From positions 319,263-383,262 of the forward strand of contig NZ_KB446648.1 of NCBI RefSeq assembly GCF_000340375.1: 64,000 nucleotides of DNA. Reading direction: 5' to 3'. How positions within the stretch are numbered: position 1 is the first letter of the stretch; the number at the start of each line of letters is the position of its first letter. The notes beneath the pieces are model-generated. The model saw only the letters and a list, made by a program, of their open reading frames with translations. It was not told the DNA's origin and did no database searches. Below are positions 45,389-55,300 of this stretch, in pieces. The stretch is from Eggerthia catenaformis OT 569 = DSM 20559. GTDB lineage: Bacteria > Bacillota_I > Bacilli_A > Erysipelotrichales > Coprobacillaceae. The position numbers were made by a program, and so were the translations under genes.

Positions 45389-46419
45389 TGAAAGTATTAC
45401 TTATATGTGGCGGACAATCCAGTGAACATATTATTTCAAGAATGTCTGCATCTAATATTAGAAAACATATCAAAGATAGTTATGAAGTAAAAATGGCCGG
45501 AATTACAAAAGAAGGTATATGGTATCAGATTAATGATCAGATTAAAGATTATGCCGAGGATTGCTGGCTTGATGAAAGTCAGTTAATTACTAATGTTTTT
45601 GAATATCTGAAATCATTTGATGTTGTGTTTCCATGTCTGCATGGCTTATATGGTGAAGATGGTACAATTCAGGGACTATTAGAAATGGCTGATAGACCTT
45701 ATACGGGCTGTCGCGTAGCAGATAGTGCTTTAGCTATGGATAAGGTTTTAGCAAAGAAAGTTTTTACTTTAGCTAATATTCCTACCACGCCTTCATTATT
45801 TGCTTATAAAAGATATGATGGAAAAGTTGTAATCATTAGAGATGATCAAACACAGACAGAAGATATTGTGAGTGAGGTTAAAGAAACACTGGGATTACCT
45901 GTCTTTATTAAAGCCAGTCGATCAGGATCTTCTGTAGGGTGTTATAAAGTTACTAAAGAGGAAGATATTCTTCCTCGCTTAAAAGAAGCTTCTTATTATG
46001 ATTCTAAGATTCTTATTGAAAAAGCTATTCAGGCAACTGAGCTGGAAGTAGGAGTATTAGGAAATGATGATCTTTTGGTTTCAAGAGTAGGTCAGATTAT
46101 GCCTCATGGTGAATTTTATACCTTTGAATCTAAATATGAAGATAAGCAGTCATCAACATGTATTCCGGCTGGAATCACTGATGAACAGGCTGAATATATT
46201 AGAGAAAATGCTAAGAAAGCTTTTCATGCGATTGATGGGCATGGACTTGCTCGCTGTGATTTCTTCTTAGATAATGTGACAGGTGATATTTATTTGAATG
46301 AAATCAATACAATGCCCGGTTTTACTGATATTTCTATGTATCCTATGCTTCTAAAAGATGCCGGAGTGGATACATCGGATTTGATTGATAGACTGTTAGA
46401 TCTGGCAAAACAAAGATAA
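45388..46419 (+). CDS. ddl: D-alanine-D-alanine ligase
   Basis: It makes the D-Ala-D-Ala dipeptide for the wall. The 343 residues include the N-terminal GGQSSEHIISRMSA, the PCLHGLYGEDGTIQG loop, the KASRSGSSVGCYKV ATP site and the C-terminal DFFLDNVTGDIYLNEINTMPGFTDISMYP with the metal ligands. The active-site residue positions look normal. The gene is the last of the rapZ-to-ddl cluster; terminator at 46418. Confidence 0.95.
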   Translation: MKVLLICGGQSSEHIISRMSASNIRKHIKDSYEVKMAGITKEGIWYQINDQIKDYAEDCWLDESQLITNVFEYLKSFDVVFPCLHGLYGEDGTIQGLLEMADRPYTGCRVADSALAMDKVLAKKVFTLANIPTTPSLFAYKRYDGKVVIIRDDQTQTEDIVSEVKETLGLPVFIKASRSGSSVGCYKVTKEEDILPRLKEASYYDSKILIEKAIQATELEVGVLGNDDLLVSRVGQIMPHGEFYTFESKYEDKQSSTCIPAGITDEQAEYIRENAKKAFHAIDGHGLARCDFFLDNVTGDIYLNEINTMPGFTDISMYPMLLKDAGVDTSDLIDRLLDLAKQR

Positions 46420-46440
46420 GACGATTTTTCGTCTTTTTTT
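46418..46440 (+). terminator. Terminator of the murF-ddl cluster
   Basis: GACGA-TTTT-TCGTC stem followed by seven T, one base after the ddl stop. Confidence 0.75.
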
Positions 46441-46473
46441 GTCACTTATTAGATAATTCAAATCTCTTATTAA

Positions 46474-46493
46474 TGAAACAAGGAAACTTGTTT
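46474..46493 (+). promoter_or_regulatory. Candidate ECF promoter and GNRA hairpin upstream of the sigma gene
   Basis: TGAAAC (46474-46479) resembles an ECF sigma -35 box. It overlaps a perfect AAACAAG-GAAA-CTTGTTT hairpin with a GNRA loop (46476-46493). No clean CGTC-type -10 box follows at the expected distance, so the promoter call is weak. Confidence 0.35.
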
Positions 46494-46520
46494 TATGGCC
46501 ATTAGAAAGGAGGGCTGCTT

Positions 46521-47006
46521 ATGCTCAAAGAGAGATGGTTCTGTAAGCAGCTCGATCACATTAAAGATACAATGTTTGTTCTTGCTATGTCTATTCTTAA
46601 GAATGAAAGTGATGTTCAAGATGCTATTCAGAATACCCTCATGATAGCTTATGAGCATCTTGATGATTTAAGATTCAAAGATAAATTTAAACCGTGGATT
46701 TTAAGAATACTTAAGAATGAATGCTATAAGATTGTTAAAAAGAGAGAATACAGTCTTGACGAAGAAACAATCACCGAAGAGTCAAAGGGATTAAGTAACG
46801 AAATGAAAATGACAATTTGGGATTATGTAAACTCTCTTGATGAAATCTATCGTAGTGTTATTATTTTATATTATTATGAAGGACTAAGCATTAAGGATAT
46901 TGCATCCACCCTTGGCATATCATCAGATAATGTCAAAAAAAGAATGTCTCGGGCACGAATGTTCTTAAAAAAATATATGGAGAAAGGAGATTGTTATGAG
47001 CGCTGA
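46521..47006 (+). CDS. ECF-type RNA polymerase sigma factor (SigV-like)
   Basis: The 161-residue protein has sigma-2 (about 10-70, MLKNESDVQDAIQNTLMIAYEHLDD-like core with KFKPWILRILKNECY) and sigma-4 (about 105-155, SLDEIYRSVIILYYYEGLSIKDIASTLGI) regions without the large sigma-3 domain, hence an ECF factor. The next gene encodes an RsiV-like anti-sigma factor and overlaps by 11 bases, which is the normal sigma/anti-sigma pair. AAAGGAGGG precedes the ATG at 46521. Confidence 0.87.
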   Translation: MLKERWFCKQLDHIKDTMFVLAMSILKNESDVQDAIQNTLMIAYEHLDDLRFKDKFKPWILRILKNECYKIVKKREYSLDEETITEESKGLSNEMKMTIWDYVNSLDEIYRSVIILYYYEGLSIKDIASTLGISSDNVKKRMSRARMFLKKYMEKGDCYER

Positions 47007-47814
47007 CGATCGAAAAATTACAAGTATGCTTAAAGCGAGTGCTCCTTCTATGAATAAAAATACAGAAGCTTTATTCAAAGAATATTTTCCTCGGAAAAGG
47101 CATCATGCCTATTTAAAGTATGCATTTGTATTTCTTGCTGCTGCATTTATTATTCTGCCCAATGTTTCTCCGCAATTATCTTATGCCTTGCAAGATCTTC
47201 CAATTATTGGGCCATTATTTGAGGTAACCTCAATACATCACAAAGAAAAGAATATAGAACAAAAGAAACCGATTATAAAAGGAAATAAGAAATCAGAAAA
47301 GGCTGTCACATATATGAATAAAAGTGTAGATCAATGGACCGGTCAGGCAATATCTGAATTTAAAAAAGATTATGGAAATAATCATATAGCTCGTTTAAGA
47401 TTAGACTATAAAGTTATTACAAATAGTGAAAAATGGTTTACTTTACAAGTCTCTATTTATGAGACATATGCTGATTCTTTTAATAGACATCGTTATTATC
47501 ATATTGATAAAAGGACAGGAAAAAATATTAAATTATCTTATCTATTTGATAAGTCATATGATTATAAGAAGATATTTAGTGAAAATATCATTAAACAAAT
47601 GGAAGAAGCTATGAAAAAGGACACCAATAAGATTTATTGGTTAGATGATAATATTGCTGAAAATTTTGAGCATATAAAAAAGAATCAGAGCTTTTATTTT
47701 GATAATGAGGGTAATATTGTGATTTGTTTTGATAAAGGTGAGGTTGCTCCTTATTATATGGGTAATCCTCAGTTTACAATTAAAAAATCTATATTTGATA
47801 AATATCTATTGTAA
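46996..47814 (+). CDS. RsiV-like anti-sigma factor (DUF4163/DUF3298)
   Basis: The 272-residue membrane protein has a cytoplasmic N terminus, one membrane helix (about 38-58), LPNVSPQLSYALQDLPIIGP just outside, and an extracellular DUF4163-DUF3298 part (about 110-270) ending with GEVAPYYMGNPQFTI. The layout matches RsiV, which binds sigma-V and is cut by signal peptidase and RasP when its DUF3298 domain binds lysozyme. A possible cleavage site is SYA near residue 64. The role in lysozyme response here is inference from this match. Terminator at 47867. Confidence 0.8.
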   Translation: MSADDRKITSMLKASAPSMNKNTEALFKEYFPRKRHHAYLKYAFVFLAAAFIILPNVSPQLSYALQDLPIIGPLFEVTSIHHKEKNIEQKKPIIKGNKKSEKAVTYMNKSVDQWTGQAISEFKKDYGNNHIARLRLDYKVITNSEKWFTLQVSIYETYADSFNRHRYYHIDKRTGKNIKLSYLFDKSYDYKKIFSENIIKQMEEAMKKDTNKIYWLDDNIAENFEHIKKNQSFYFDNEGNIVICFDKGEVAPYYMGNPQFTIKKSIFDKYLL

Positions 47815-47866
47815 TATATTATTTATCCTATTCCCACACATTTACAAATAGATATAGTCTTTGTGG

Positions 47867-47890
47867 AAGGTGAAGCAATTCACCTTTTTT
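47867..47890 (+). terminator. Terminator of the sigma/anti-sigma operon
   Basis: AAGGTGAA-GCAA-TTCACCTT perfect stem followed by TTTT. Confidence 0.8.
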
Positions 47891-47907
47891 CATTTTATGA
47901 AAAAATA

Positions 47908-47936
47908 TTGTATTTGAAGAAATAGATAAGTAAGAT
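47908..47936 (+). promoter_or_regulatory. Putative promoter of the gene at 47969
   Basis: TTGTAT (47908-47913), 17 bases, TAAGAT (47931-47936). Confidence 0.45.
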
Positions 47937-47968
47937 AAAAGAAAGAAATTCTATATAAGGAGCAGTAT

Positions 47969-48862
47969 ATGAAGAGATTATTAAATTGTTATTCTAGTGA
48001 CATGATGAGAATGAATGGAGAAATGTTAAAACAGGCTATTTTAGCCAGTGAAGGACGGACTGTTTTAACGGAAACAGTTGTTGCAAGAGAACCATTGTTA
48101 AGTGATATTACAAATGGAGAATTAGCTTCTGCTTTTGGCAGTGATATGATCTTGCTGAATATATTTGACTGTGATCATCCTTTTATTGGAGGTATTGAAG
48201 AATGTGATAATCCGGTTGCTAAATTGCAGGAGTATACAGGAAGACCTGTGGGATGTAATTTGGAACCTGTTGATTTACAGGCTCAGATGCTTGAAACACG
48301 CTTAGAGATTCCTACAGGAAGACAAGCTATTGAACATACTTATAAAAAAGCAGAAGAATTAGGTTTTAATTTCATTTGCTTAACAGGGAATCCGGGAACA
48401 GGAGTTTCAAATAGTGCTATTATAAATGCTATTAAAGAAGCAAAGAAATATTTTAAAGGTCTTATTATTGCCGGTAAAATGCATGGTGCAGGTGTTAATG
48501 AACCGATTATTGATTTAAAAGTCATTAAAGCATTTATTGATGCCGGAGCACATGTTATTTTAATGCCTGCAGTTAATACGGTACCCGGGTTATCAGAGGA
48601 AACGCTTACCAAAGCCTGTGAATATATTCATGCTCATAATGCTCTTGCATTAACGGCTATTGGAACATCACAGGAAGGTGCAGATAAAGAAACAATAAGA
48701 GAAATTGCGATTGTTAATAAGAGATGTGGAGCAGATATTCAGCATATTGGAGATGCCGGATGGAATGGTGTAGCGATTCCGGAGAATATTATGGCTTTAT
48801 CTGTTGCTATTAGAGGAAGAAGATGGACTTATCACAGAATGGCTTCTTCTATTAAACGTTAA
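47969..48862 (+). CDS. Conserved TIM-barrel-like protein of unknown function
   Basis: The 297-residue protein (MKRLLNCYSSDMMRMNGEML at the start) is conserved in Firmicutes and has been labelled haloacid dehalogenase-like in some databases, although no HAD motif is visible; I believe it is now the DUF7916 family. It has a barrel-like pattern of beta strands followed by helices (NFICLTGNPGTG, GLIIAGKMHGAG, HVILMPAVNTVPG, ALTAIGTSQEG, DIQHIGDAGWNG), with conserved Gly-rich turns that could bind a phosphate. The substrate is unknown. AAGGAG precedes the start. Single gene with terminator at 48861. Confidence 0.72.
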   Translation: MKRLLNCYSSDMMRMNGEMLKQAILASEGRTVLTETVVAREPLLSDITNGELASAFGSDMILLNIFDCDHPFIGGIEECDNPVAKLQEYTGRPVGCNLEPVDLQAQMLETRLEIPTGRQAIEHTYKKAEELGFNFICLTGNPGTGVSNSAIINAIKEAKKYFKGLIIAGKMHGAGVNEPIIDLKVIKAFIDAGAHVILMPAVNTVPGLSEETLTKACEYIHAHNALALTAIGTSQEGADKETIREIAIVNKRCGADIQHIGDAGWNGVAIPENIMALSVAIRGRRWTYHRMASSIKR

Positions 48863-48881
48863 ACCGGCTTTGCCGGTTTTT
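48861..48881 (+). terminator. Terminator of the gene at 47969
   Basis: AAACCGGC-TTT-GCCGGTTT stem followed by TT. Confidence 0.8.
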
Positions 48882-48923
48882 ATTTAACAAGTATTTATAA
48901 AAATTATGAACAGGGAAAATCAA

Positions 48924-48952
48924 TTGAAAAGGCTATAATCAAGTGTTATAAT
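48924..48952 (+). promoter_or_regulatory. Strong sigma-A promoter of pgk-tpiA
   Basis: TTGAAA (48924-48929), 17 bases, TATAAT (48947-48952), 22 bases before the start. Confidence 0.8.
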
Positions 48953-48974
48953 TTGGATATGGAGGAAAGAAATA

Positions 48975-50162
48975 ATGGATAAAAAAACGATTAGAGACAT
49001 TGATGTTAATGGCAAGACTGTATTGGTACGTGTGGACTTCAATGTACCAATGAAAGATGAAGGAAAAACAATTACTGATGATAACAGAATTGTTGCTGCT
49101 TTACCAACTATTAATTATTTATTAGAACATAATCCTAAAGCAGTTGTATTATTCTCACATTTAGGAAAGATAAAGACCGAGGAAGATAAAGCTAAAAATA
49201 ACATGGCAGTTGTTGCTCCCAGATTAGCTGAATTATTAGGAAAAGATGTTAAGTTTGTCAATACAACTCGTGGAGCTGAATTAGAAGATGCTATTAAGAA
49301 TGCTAGTAATGGACAGGTTATTTTAGTTCAGAATACACGTTATGAACCTGGTGAAACTAAGAATGATCCTGAATTAGGTAAATATTGGGCATCGCTTGGT
49401 GATGTATTTGTAGAAGATGCATTTGGTTCTGTTCATAGAGCACATGCATCAACAGTAGGTATTCCATCTTATTTAAAGCCTGCTGTTGCAGGATTCTTAT
49501 TAGAAAAAGAAATTGCTTATATTGGAAAAGCTGTTTCTAATCCTGATCGACCTTTAGTAGCTATTTTAGGTGGTTCTAAAGTATCTTCTAAGATTGGTGT
49601 TATTGAAAATCTTTTAGGTATTGCTGATAAGATTATTATTGGCGGCGGTATGGCATATACTTTTGCTGCTGCACAGGGACGTACAATCGGAACTTCTTTG
49701 CTTGAAGAGGATAAGATTGATTTAGCAAAGACTTATATTGAAAAAGGCGGAGATAAATTAGTACTTCCTGTTGATACTGTTGTAAATACTCAATTTGCTG
49801 AAGAAGGAGATATCAAAGTTGTTGAAGGCAATATTCCTGATGGATATATGGGATTAGATATTGGTCCTAAATCAGTAGAGAATATTAAAAAAGCATTAGT
49901 AGGTGCTAAGACAGTTATCTGGAATGGACCTATGGGTGTATTTGAAATGCCTACATTTGCTAAGGGTACAATTGAAGTATGTAAAGCATTGGCTGAATTG
50001 GAAGATGCTAATACTATTATTGGTGGAGGAGATTCTGCCGCTGCTGTTAAACAGTTAGGTTATGCTGATAAGGTATCTCATATTTCTACAGGTGGAGGAG
50101 CTTCACTTGAATATATGGAAGGCAAGGTATTGCCTGGTATTGATGCTGTAGATGATAAATAA
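48975..50162 (+). CDS. pgk: Phosphoglycerate kinase
   Basis: The glycolytic enzyme makes ATP from 1,3-bisphosphoglycerate. The 395 residues include [58 protein letters not shown] and the nucleotide-end [13 protein letters not shown]. All catalytic residues (for example Arg in RVDFN and Lys in GGSKV) are present. AGGAGG precedes the start and tpiA follows after 16 bases. Confidence 0.97.
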   Translation: MDKKTIRDIDVNGKTVLVRVDFNVPMKDEGKTITDDNRIVAALPTINYLLEHNPKAVVLFSHLGKIKTEEDKAKNNMAVVAPRLAELLGKDVKFVNTTRGAELEDAIKNASNGQVILVQNTRYEPGETKNDPELGKYWASLGDVFVEDAFGSVHRAHASTVGIPSYLKPAVAGFLLEKEIAYIGKAVSNPDRPLVAILGGSKVSSKIGVIENLLGIADKIIIGGGMAYTFAAAQGRTIGTSLLEEDKIDLAKTYIEKGGDKLVLPVDTVVNTQFAEEGDIKVVEGNIPDGYMGLDIGPKSVENIKKALVGAKTVIWNGPMGVFEMPTFAKGTIEVCKALAELEDANTIIGGGDSAAAVKQLGYADKVSHISTGGGASLEYMEGKVLPGIDAVDDK

Positions 50163-50178
50163 TAAAGGAGATAAGAAG

Positions 50179-50925
50179 ATGACTAGAAAACCAATTGTTG
50201 TAGGAAACTGGAAAATGAATAAGACTATTGCTCAGACAAAAGCATTTGTTGAAGCGGTAGATGTAAAAGTCAATACAAATCATGCTGACTGGGGTATTGC
50301 AGTTCCATATTTAGATTTACAGGCTGCTAAGGCTGCTAAGAATCTGATTGTAGCTGCTGAAGATATGCATTTTAAAGATAGTGGTGCTTATACCGGTGCT
50401 GTATCTGCTGAAATGTTAAAAGAAATTGGCGTTGAATGGACAATCTTAGGTCATTCTGAAAGAAGACAGTATTTTGGTGAAACTGATGAAACAGTAAACT
50501 TAAAAATGCTTCAGGCTTTAAACAACAATATTCATCCTATTGTCTGTGTTGGTGAATCATTAGAACAATATGAAGCTAATGAAACAAAAGATGTAGTAAA
50601 GAAACAAGTTGTAGCTGCTTATAATGATGTCAAGAAAGAAGATGTTGAAAAGACAGTCATTGCTTATGAACCAATCTGGGCAATTGGAACCGGCAAAACC
50701 GCAACTAATGAAATTGCACAGGACGTATGTGGCTATATTAGAACTGTTATAGCTGAATGCTATGATAAAGAAACTGCTGATAAAGTAAGAATTCAGTATG
50801 GCGGATCAGTTAAACCGGAAGGCTTAAAAGCTTTATTGGAACAGCCGGATATTGATGGAGCTTTAGTAGGTGGAGCTTCACTTGTAGAAGATTCTTATCT
50901 TGCTATGGTATCTGCATTAGATTAA
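50179..50925 (+). CDS. tpiA: Triosephosphate isomerase
   Basis: The 248-residue TIM barrel interconverts dihydroxyacetone phosphate and glyceraldehyde 3-phosphate. Seen are VVGNWKMNKT (Asn and Lys), the catalytic His in LGHSERRQYFGE, the catalytic Glu in VIAYEPIWAIGTGKTA and the phosphate loop IQYGGSVKPE. The ATG at 50179 has AAGGAG upstream; an ORF start 9 codons earlier overlaps pgk. Terminator at 50930. Confidence 0.97.
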   Translation: MTRKPIVVGNWKMNKTIAQTKAFVEAVDVKVNTNHADWGIAVPYLDLQAAKAAKNLIVAAEDMHFKDSGAYTGAVSAEMLKEIGVEWTILGHSERRQYFGETDETVNLKMLQALNNNIHPIVCVGESLEQYEANETKDVVKKQVVAAYNDVKKEDVEKTVIAYEPIWAIGTGKTATNEIAQDVCGYIRTVIAECYDKETADKVRIQYGGSVKPEGLKALLEQPDIDGALVGGASLVEDSYLAMVSALD

Positions 50926-50929
50926 TCTT

Positions 50930-50953
50930 AAGGACTCATTTGAGTCCTTTTTA
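50930..50953 (+). terminator. Terminator of pgk-tpiA
   Basis: AAGGACTCA-TT-TGAGTCCTT stem followed by TTT. Confidence 0.8.
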
Positions 50954-51023
50954 TGTGGACAAATATACTATTCCCTCTTTAATTCTTAGATATCTTAACA
51001 TATAATAAAGATGAGGTGACAAA

Positions 51024-51764
51024 ATGGAACAAATTATTATTAAAAGAGATCAATTGCATATGACCGGTGAACTTTATTCACCTAAAGGTATAGAACAATA
51101 TCCTTTAGTTATATTATGTCATGGCTTTGGCGGTAATATGGATTTAAATAGAGATTATGCAATGACATTAGTAAATAATGGATATGGAGCTTTTATCTTT
51201 GATTTTATTGGTGGAGGTATTGATATTAAGAGTGAAGGAAGTATGCTTAATATGTCTGTGCTAACAGAAGCTGAAGATTTAATGAAGGTTATTGAAACAA
51301 TGAAGCAAAGATCTGATATAGATCAGGATTCAATCTATCTGATGGGAGCTTCTCAGGGAGGTTTTGTTGCAAGCTATGTTGCAGGAAGACTTCCGGATCT
51401 TATCAAAGGTCTTATTTTGCTTTATCCTGCTTTTGTGTTACAGCATGATGCCAGAAGAAGAACACCTGATTATAATCAGATAGAAGATACCTATGATGTC
51501 TTTGGAATTACTGTAGGAAGCATTTATATTCAAGATGCTTTATCATTTGATATTTATGATGAAATAGGAAGATATACAAGAGATGTTCTAATTATTCATG
51601 GTACAAAAGATCGTATTGTACCAATCAGTTATAGTGAACGGGCTATTAAAGTTTATGATCATGCTAAACTAAAAACTATTAAAGATGCCGGACATGGCTT
51701 CCATGGTAAAGAAAAAATAGAATGTATGGAATATATTCTTGATTATTTAAGACAGACTATATAG
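51024..51764 (+). CDS. Serine hydrolase, alpha/beta fold (esterase/aminopeptidase-like)
   Basis: The 246-residue enzyme has the fold markers VILCHGFGGNM, the nucleophile elbow LMGASQGGFVAS (Ser at about 110), the acid in IIHGTKDRIVP and the His in GHGFHGKEK. It resembles S33-type esterases and feruloyl esterase-like hydrolases; the substrate is unknown. A TATAAT lies about 20 bases before the start and GAGGTGA precedes the ATG. Single gene ending at a strong terminator. Confidence 0.83.
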   Translation: MEQIIIKRDQLHMTGELYSPKGIEQYPLVILCHGFGGNMDLNRDYAMTLVNNGYGAFIFDFIGGGIDIKSEGSMLNMSVLTEAEDLMKVIETMKQRSDIDQDSIYLMGASQGGFVASYVAGRLPDLIKGLILLYPAFVLQHDARRRTPDYNQIEDTYDVFGITVGSIYIQDALSFDIYDEIGRYTRDVLIIHGTKDRIVPISYSERAIKVYDHAKLKTIKDAGHGFHGKEKIECMEYILDYLRQTI

Positions 51765-51765
51765 T

Positions 51766-51793
51766 AAGAATCCTTATCTAAGGATTCTTTTTA
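51766..51793 (+). terminator. Terminator of the serine hydrolase gene
   Basis: AAGAATCCTT-ATCT-AAGGATTCTT stem followed by TTT; it also touches the 3' end of the minus-strand pseudogene. Confidence 0.8.
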
Positions 51794-52240
51794 ATATCTG
51801 ATTTTTAAGTTACCGACATTAATGGCTGCCTCAATAGAATAATTTCCGGATGTTTTCATATAAGATTTAGTATATTTTTGATCATTGACTTTTAAATCAA
51901 AATAATAGTCATCTAATTTTTGACTGAATGAATATCAATACTTTCGGCATTATTGTTTATATTTAGAAAACTTAAATGAGAAGAATTAATATAGATACTG
52001 CCGGTATTTATATTGATATCTGTTTTTTAAGAATAGATGCTTTACAGTTTACTTTTCCTGATCTTCTAAAATTAAATAATGTATAACCTTTGCTACATTT
52101 ATGATAAGAGTCTGATTATTTATTGTATATTTCAAAATCTTATTTTTAGGACCTTGATAATGTAATTCATTCTTAGTTCCTTTTTGGATCTCTATGCTTA
52201 AGGCATTTGTTTCAAAAGAAATATGATTAATAGTATGTCT
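51791..52240 (-). pseudogene. Decayed DUF4097-family gene
   Basis: Read on the minus strand, pieces of one protein are spread over different frames. From 5' to 3' they include ISFETNALSIEIQKGTKNEL, YQGPKNKILKYTINNQTLII, then INTGSIYINSSHLSFL and NNAESIDIHS, then DDYYFDLKVNDQKYTKSY and TSGNYSIEAAINVGNLKI ending in TAA at 51793-51791. The pattern of short beta strands with a repeated S/N-I-x-I is that of DUF4097 (putative adhesin/stress proteins). At least two frameshifts and one stop interrupt it. No intact start remains. No other gene is seen between 51794 and 52359. Confidence 0.6.
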
Positions 52241-52359
52241 ATAGAAATATAAAACTAGGAATTATTCATATAAAGTACATATAAATTCTTTATATAGTAA
52301 GTAAATAAGTTTTTTTTATATAAAGTTGTGATAGGATAGCTAGAAACGGGGGGATAGTT

Positions 52360-55300
52360 ATGCTTGAGATTAAAAATATTACGAAGACATATAAGACAGA
52401 TAATTACATACAAAAGGCATTAGATAATATCAGTGTCAGTTTTAGAGAAAATGAATTTGCAGCCATTTTAGGACCATCAGGTTCGGGAAAAACAACATTA
52501 TTAAATATTATCGGTGGTCTTGATAGATATGACAGCGGAGATTTGATCATTAATAATATCAGTACAGAGAAGTATAAAGATAAAGACTGGGATGCCTATC
52601 GTAATAGACGTATCGGATTTATTTTTCAATCTTATAATCTTATTCCGCATCAGAGTGTGCTTGCAAATGTAGAATTGGCACTTACATTATCAGGTATTTC
52701 CAAATCAGAAAGAAAAAAGAGAGCGATAGAAGTTTTAGAAAAAGTGGGACTAAAGGATCATATTCATAAAAGACCTAATCAACTTTCCGGCGGACAGATG
52801 CAAAGAGTAGCGATTGCCAGAGCATTGATTAATAATCCGGATATTATTCTTGCTGATGAACCAACAGGAGCATTGGATTCCAATACCAGTATTCAGGTGA
52901 TGGATTTATTAAAAAAAGCAGCCGGTGAAAAACTGGTTATTATGGTAACTCATAATCCTGAATTAGCAAAAAAGTATGCTACACGAATTGTCAATGTAAA
53001 AGATGGTCATATTGTTCATGATAGTAATCCTTTTAAAGAGAGTCATGAAGTACTTGGTAAAGATAAGATGAAATATACTAAGCTGAAGTTTACAACAGCT
53101 TTAGGCTTATCACTTAATAATTTAATGACTAAAAAAGGAAGAACGGCATTAACTTCATTTGCCGGTTCTATTGGTATTATTGGGATAGCTGCTATTCTTG
53201 CTTTAAGTAGTGGAGTTAATCAGTATATCGCAAAACAGGAAACGGATATGCTGGGCAGTTATCCTCTTGAATTAGAGAAGCAAGCAATAGATTTACAATC
53301 AATGATGAGCAGATCAGAAAAGAAAAATAATACCCGGCATACAGATGCCAGGATTTATTCTAATAATATTGTTTCTGATTCAGTTAAGACAACTCAGGAA
53401 ATGATTAAGACAAATGATTTGAAAAAATTTAAAACATATTTAGATCAACATCAATCAGATTTAGATAAGGATGTTATATCTATTGAATATAAATATGCAA
53501 TTAACCCACAGGTTTATCGCTTAGATAGTAAAGAAGGGGTGGTTAAGACAAGTCCGGCTTCTTTACTATCTAACAATAATAGTCAGAGAATGTCTTCAAT
53601 CAGTTCTATGTTCTCAGCAAATAGTATTTCCGCTTCATGGACGCAGTTGGTTTCTAATAAGAAATTAAGAGATCAGCAGTATAAATTATTAAAAGGAAAA
53701 TGGCCTTCCAAGTATAATGAAGCAGCTTTAATTATTAACAAAAATAATGAGATATCAGATTATAGTCTTTATACTTTAGGATTAATGGATTATCATGCAA
53801 TGAATGATATGATAGAAAAAATTAAAAATAATAAGAAAGTTAAAGATGTAGTAAAATCATTTGATTATAGTGAAGCAATAGGAAAGTCTTATAGAGTCTT
53901 TGCACCTAGTGATTTATATGTTAAAAGCGGTCAGGCTTATGTAGATCAAAGTGATAATAAAGATTACTTAAAGAAGCATTTAAAAGATGGAGCAGAAGTA
54001 AAGATTACGGCTATTTTACAATCTAATGATAAATCATCTATTAAAAGCGGTGTAGGGTATGACTATTCATTAACTCGGTATTTATTAGATAGGACAGAGC
54101 AAAGTTCTGTTGTTAGAGCACAACTGTCGAATACAAAAATCAATATTTTAACAGGTAAAAATTTTAATGAAAAAGCAAAGACAAAAACAAATCCTTTTGT
54201 CAATATTAATGGAACAAGCATACAATCCGGAAGATTGATGAGTCTTTCTTATACACCTTATCTATCTTTAAGGCAAGAAGAGGCACCAAAGACATATCAG
54301 ATTGTTTTTAAGAATTATGATGGAACATTATTAAGTCAGAGTACAAACTATAGTGAAAATGCTGAGATTACTAATATTCCTACTGATAATCCGCAAAGAA
54401 CATCTCAGAATAGTATAAGTTATACTTTTGTAGGATGGATTTATCATAAAGATAATAAATACCAGTTTTTAACTACAAATCAGATAAGACAGGAAAAAGT
54501 TACAGAATCAAGAGAGTATATTGCTTTATTTGTTTCATCTTCAACTGCCGCCGATATTCAATCTCAGATTAATAAAGCAGTAGAGAAGCTTCCGTCTGAT
54601 TTTAGTCAGATATCTGATCAGCAGATTAGTGATTATTTAAATAGACTTCCTAAGCAAACCAGAGATGCTTTACAGAAAAGATTAGACAGTTATATTCAGA
54701 GCTATATTAAGCAACAGACATCATCTAAAAACTTTAATTTTGAGAATCTTACCCGACAGCAGCAGGAAGAATTAAAGAAGTATATTAATAAGCAAATGAA
54801 ATCTCAGCTGTCACAACAGCAGATTGATCAGTATATGAATGAATATGCAAAAAAATATATGAATTCAAAAAACCTGAATAGTCAGATGAAAAAATATCTA
54901 GAGAATTATATGAAGACATATCAGAAAGAATATATGAATAAGATAAAATCATCGATGAATCTTGATTTATCGAATGATCAGCTGAAAGTTATGCTGGCTC
55001 AGATGTCATCCTCTACACCAGCTAATTATGATGAAGTGATGGATAAGCTGGGTTATTATACAATAGACAAACCTTCAGGTATTTCTTTTTATTCTATCAG
55101 TTTTGTTGCTAAGGAGAATGTAGAAGCATTTATTAAGAAATATAATAATCAGGCTAGTAAAGACACTGATAAAGTTACTTATACTGATATTATTGGAACG
55201 GTTACTGATTCTATTACTTCTATTATTGATACAATTTCATTAGTTCTCATTGCTTTTGTATCTATTTCTTTGATAGTAAGCAGTATTATGATTTCTATTA

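Noticed and set aside
46470-46658. A minus-strand frame over the start of the sigma-factor gene
   Set aside because: Overlaps the conserved sigma-2 coding region and has no ribosome site.
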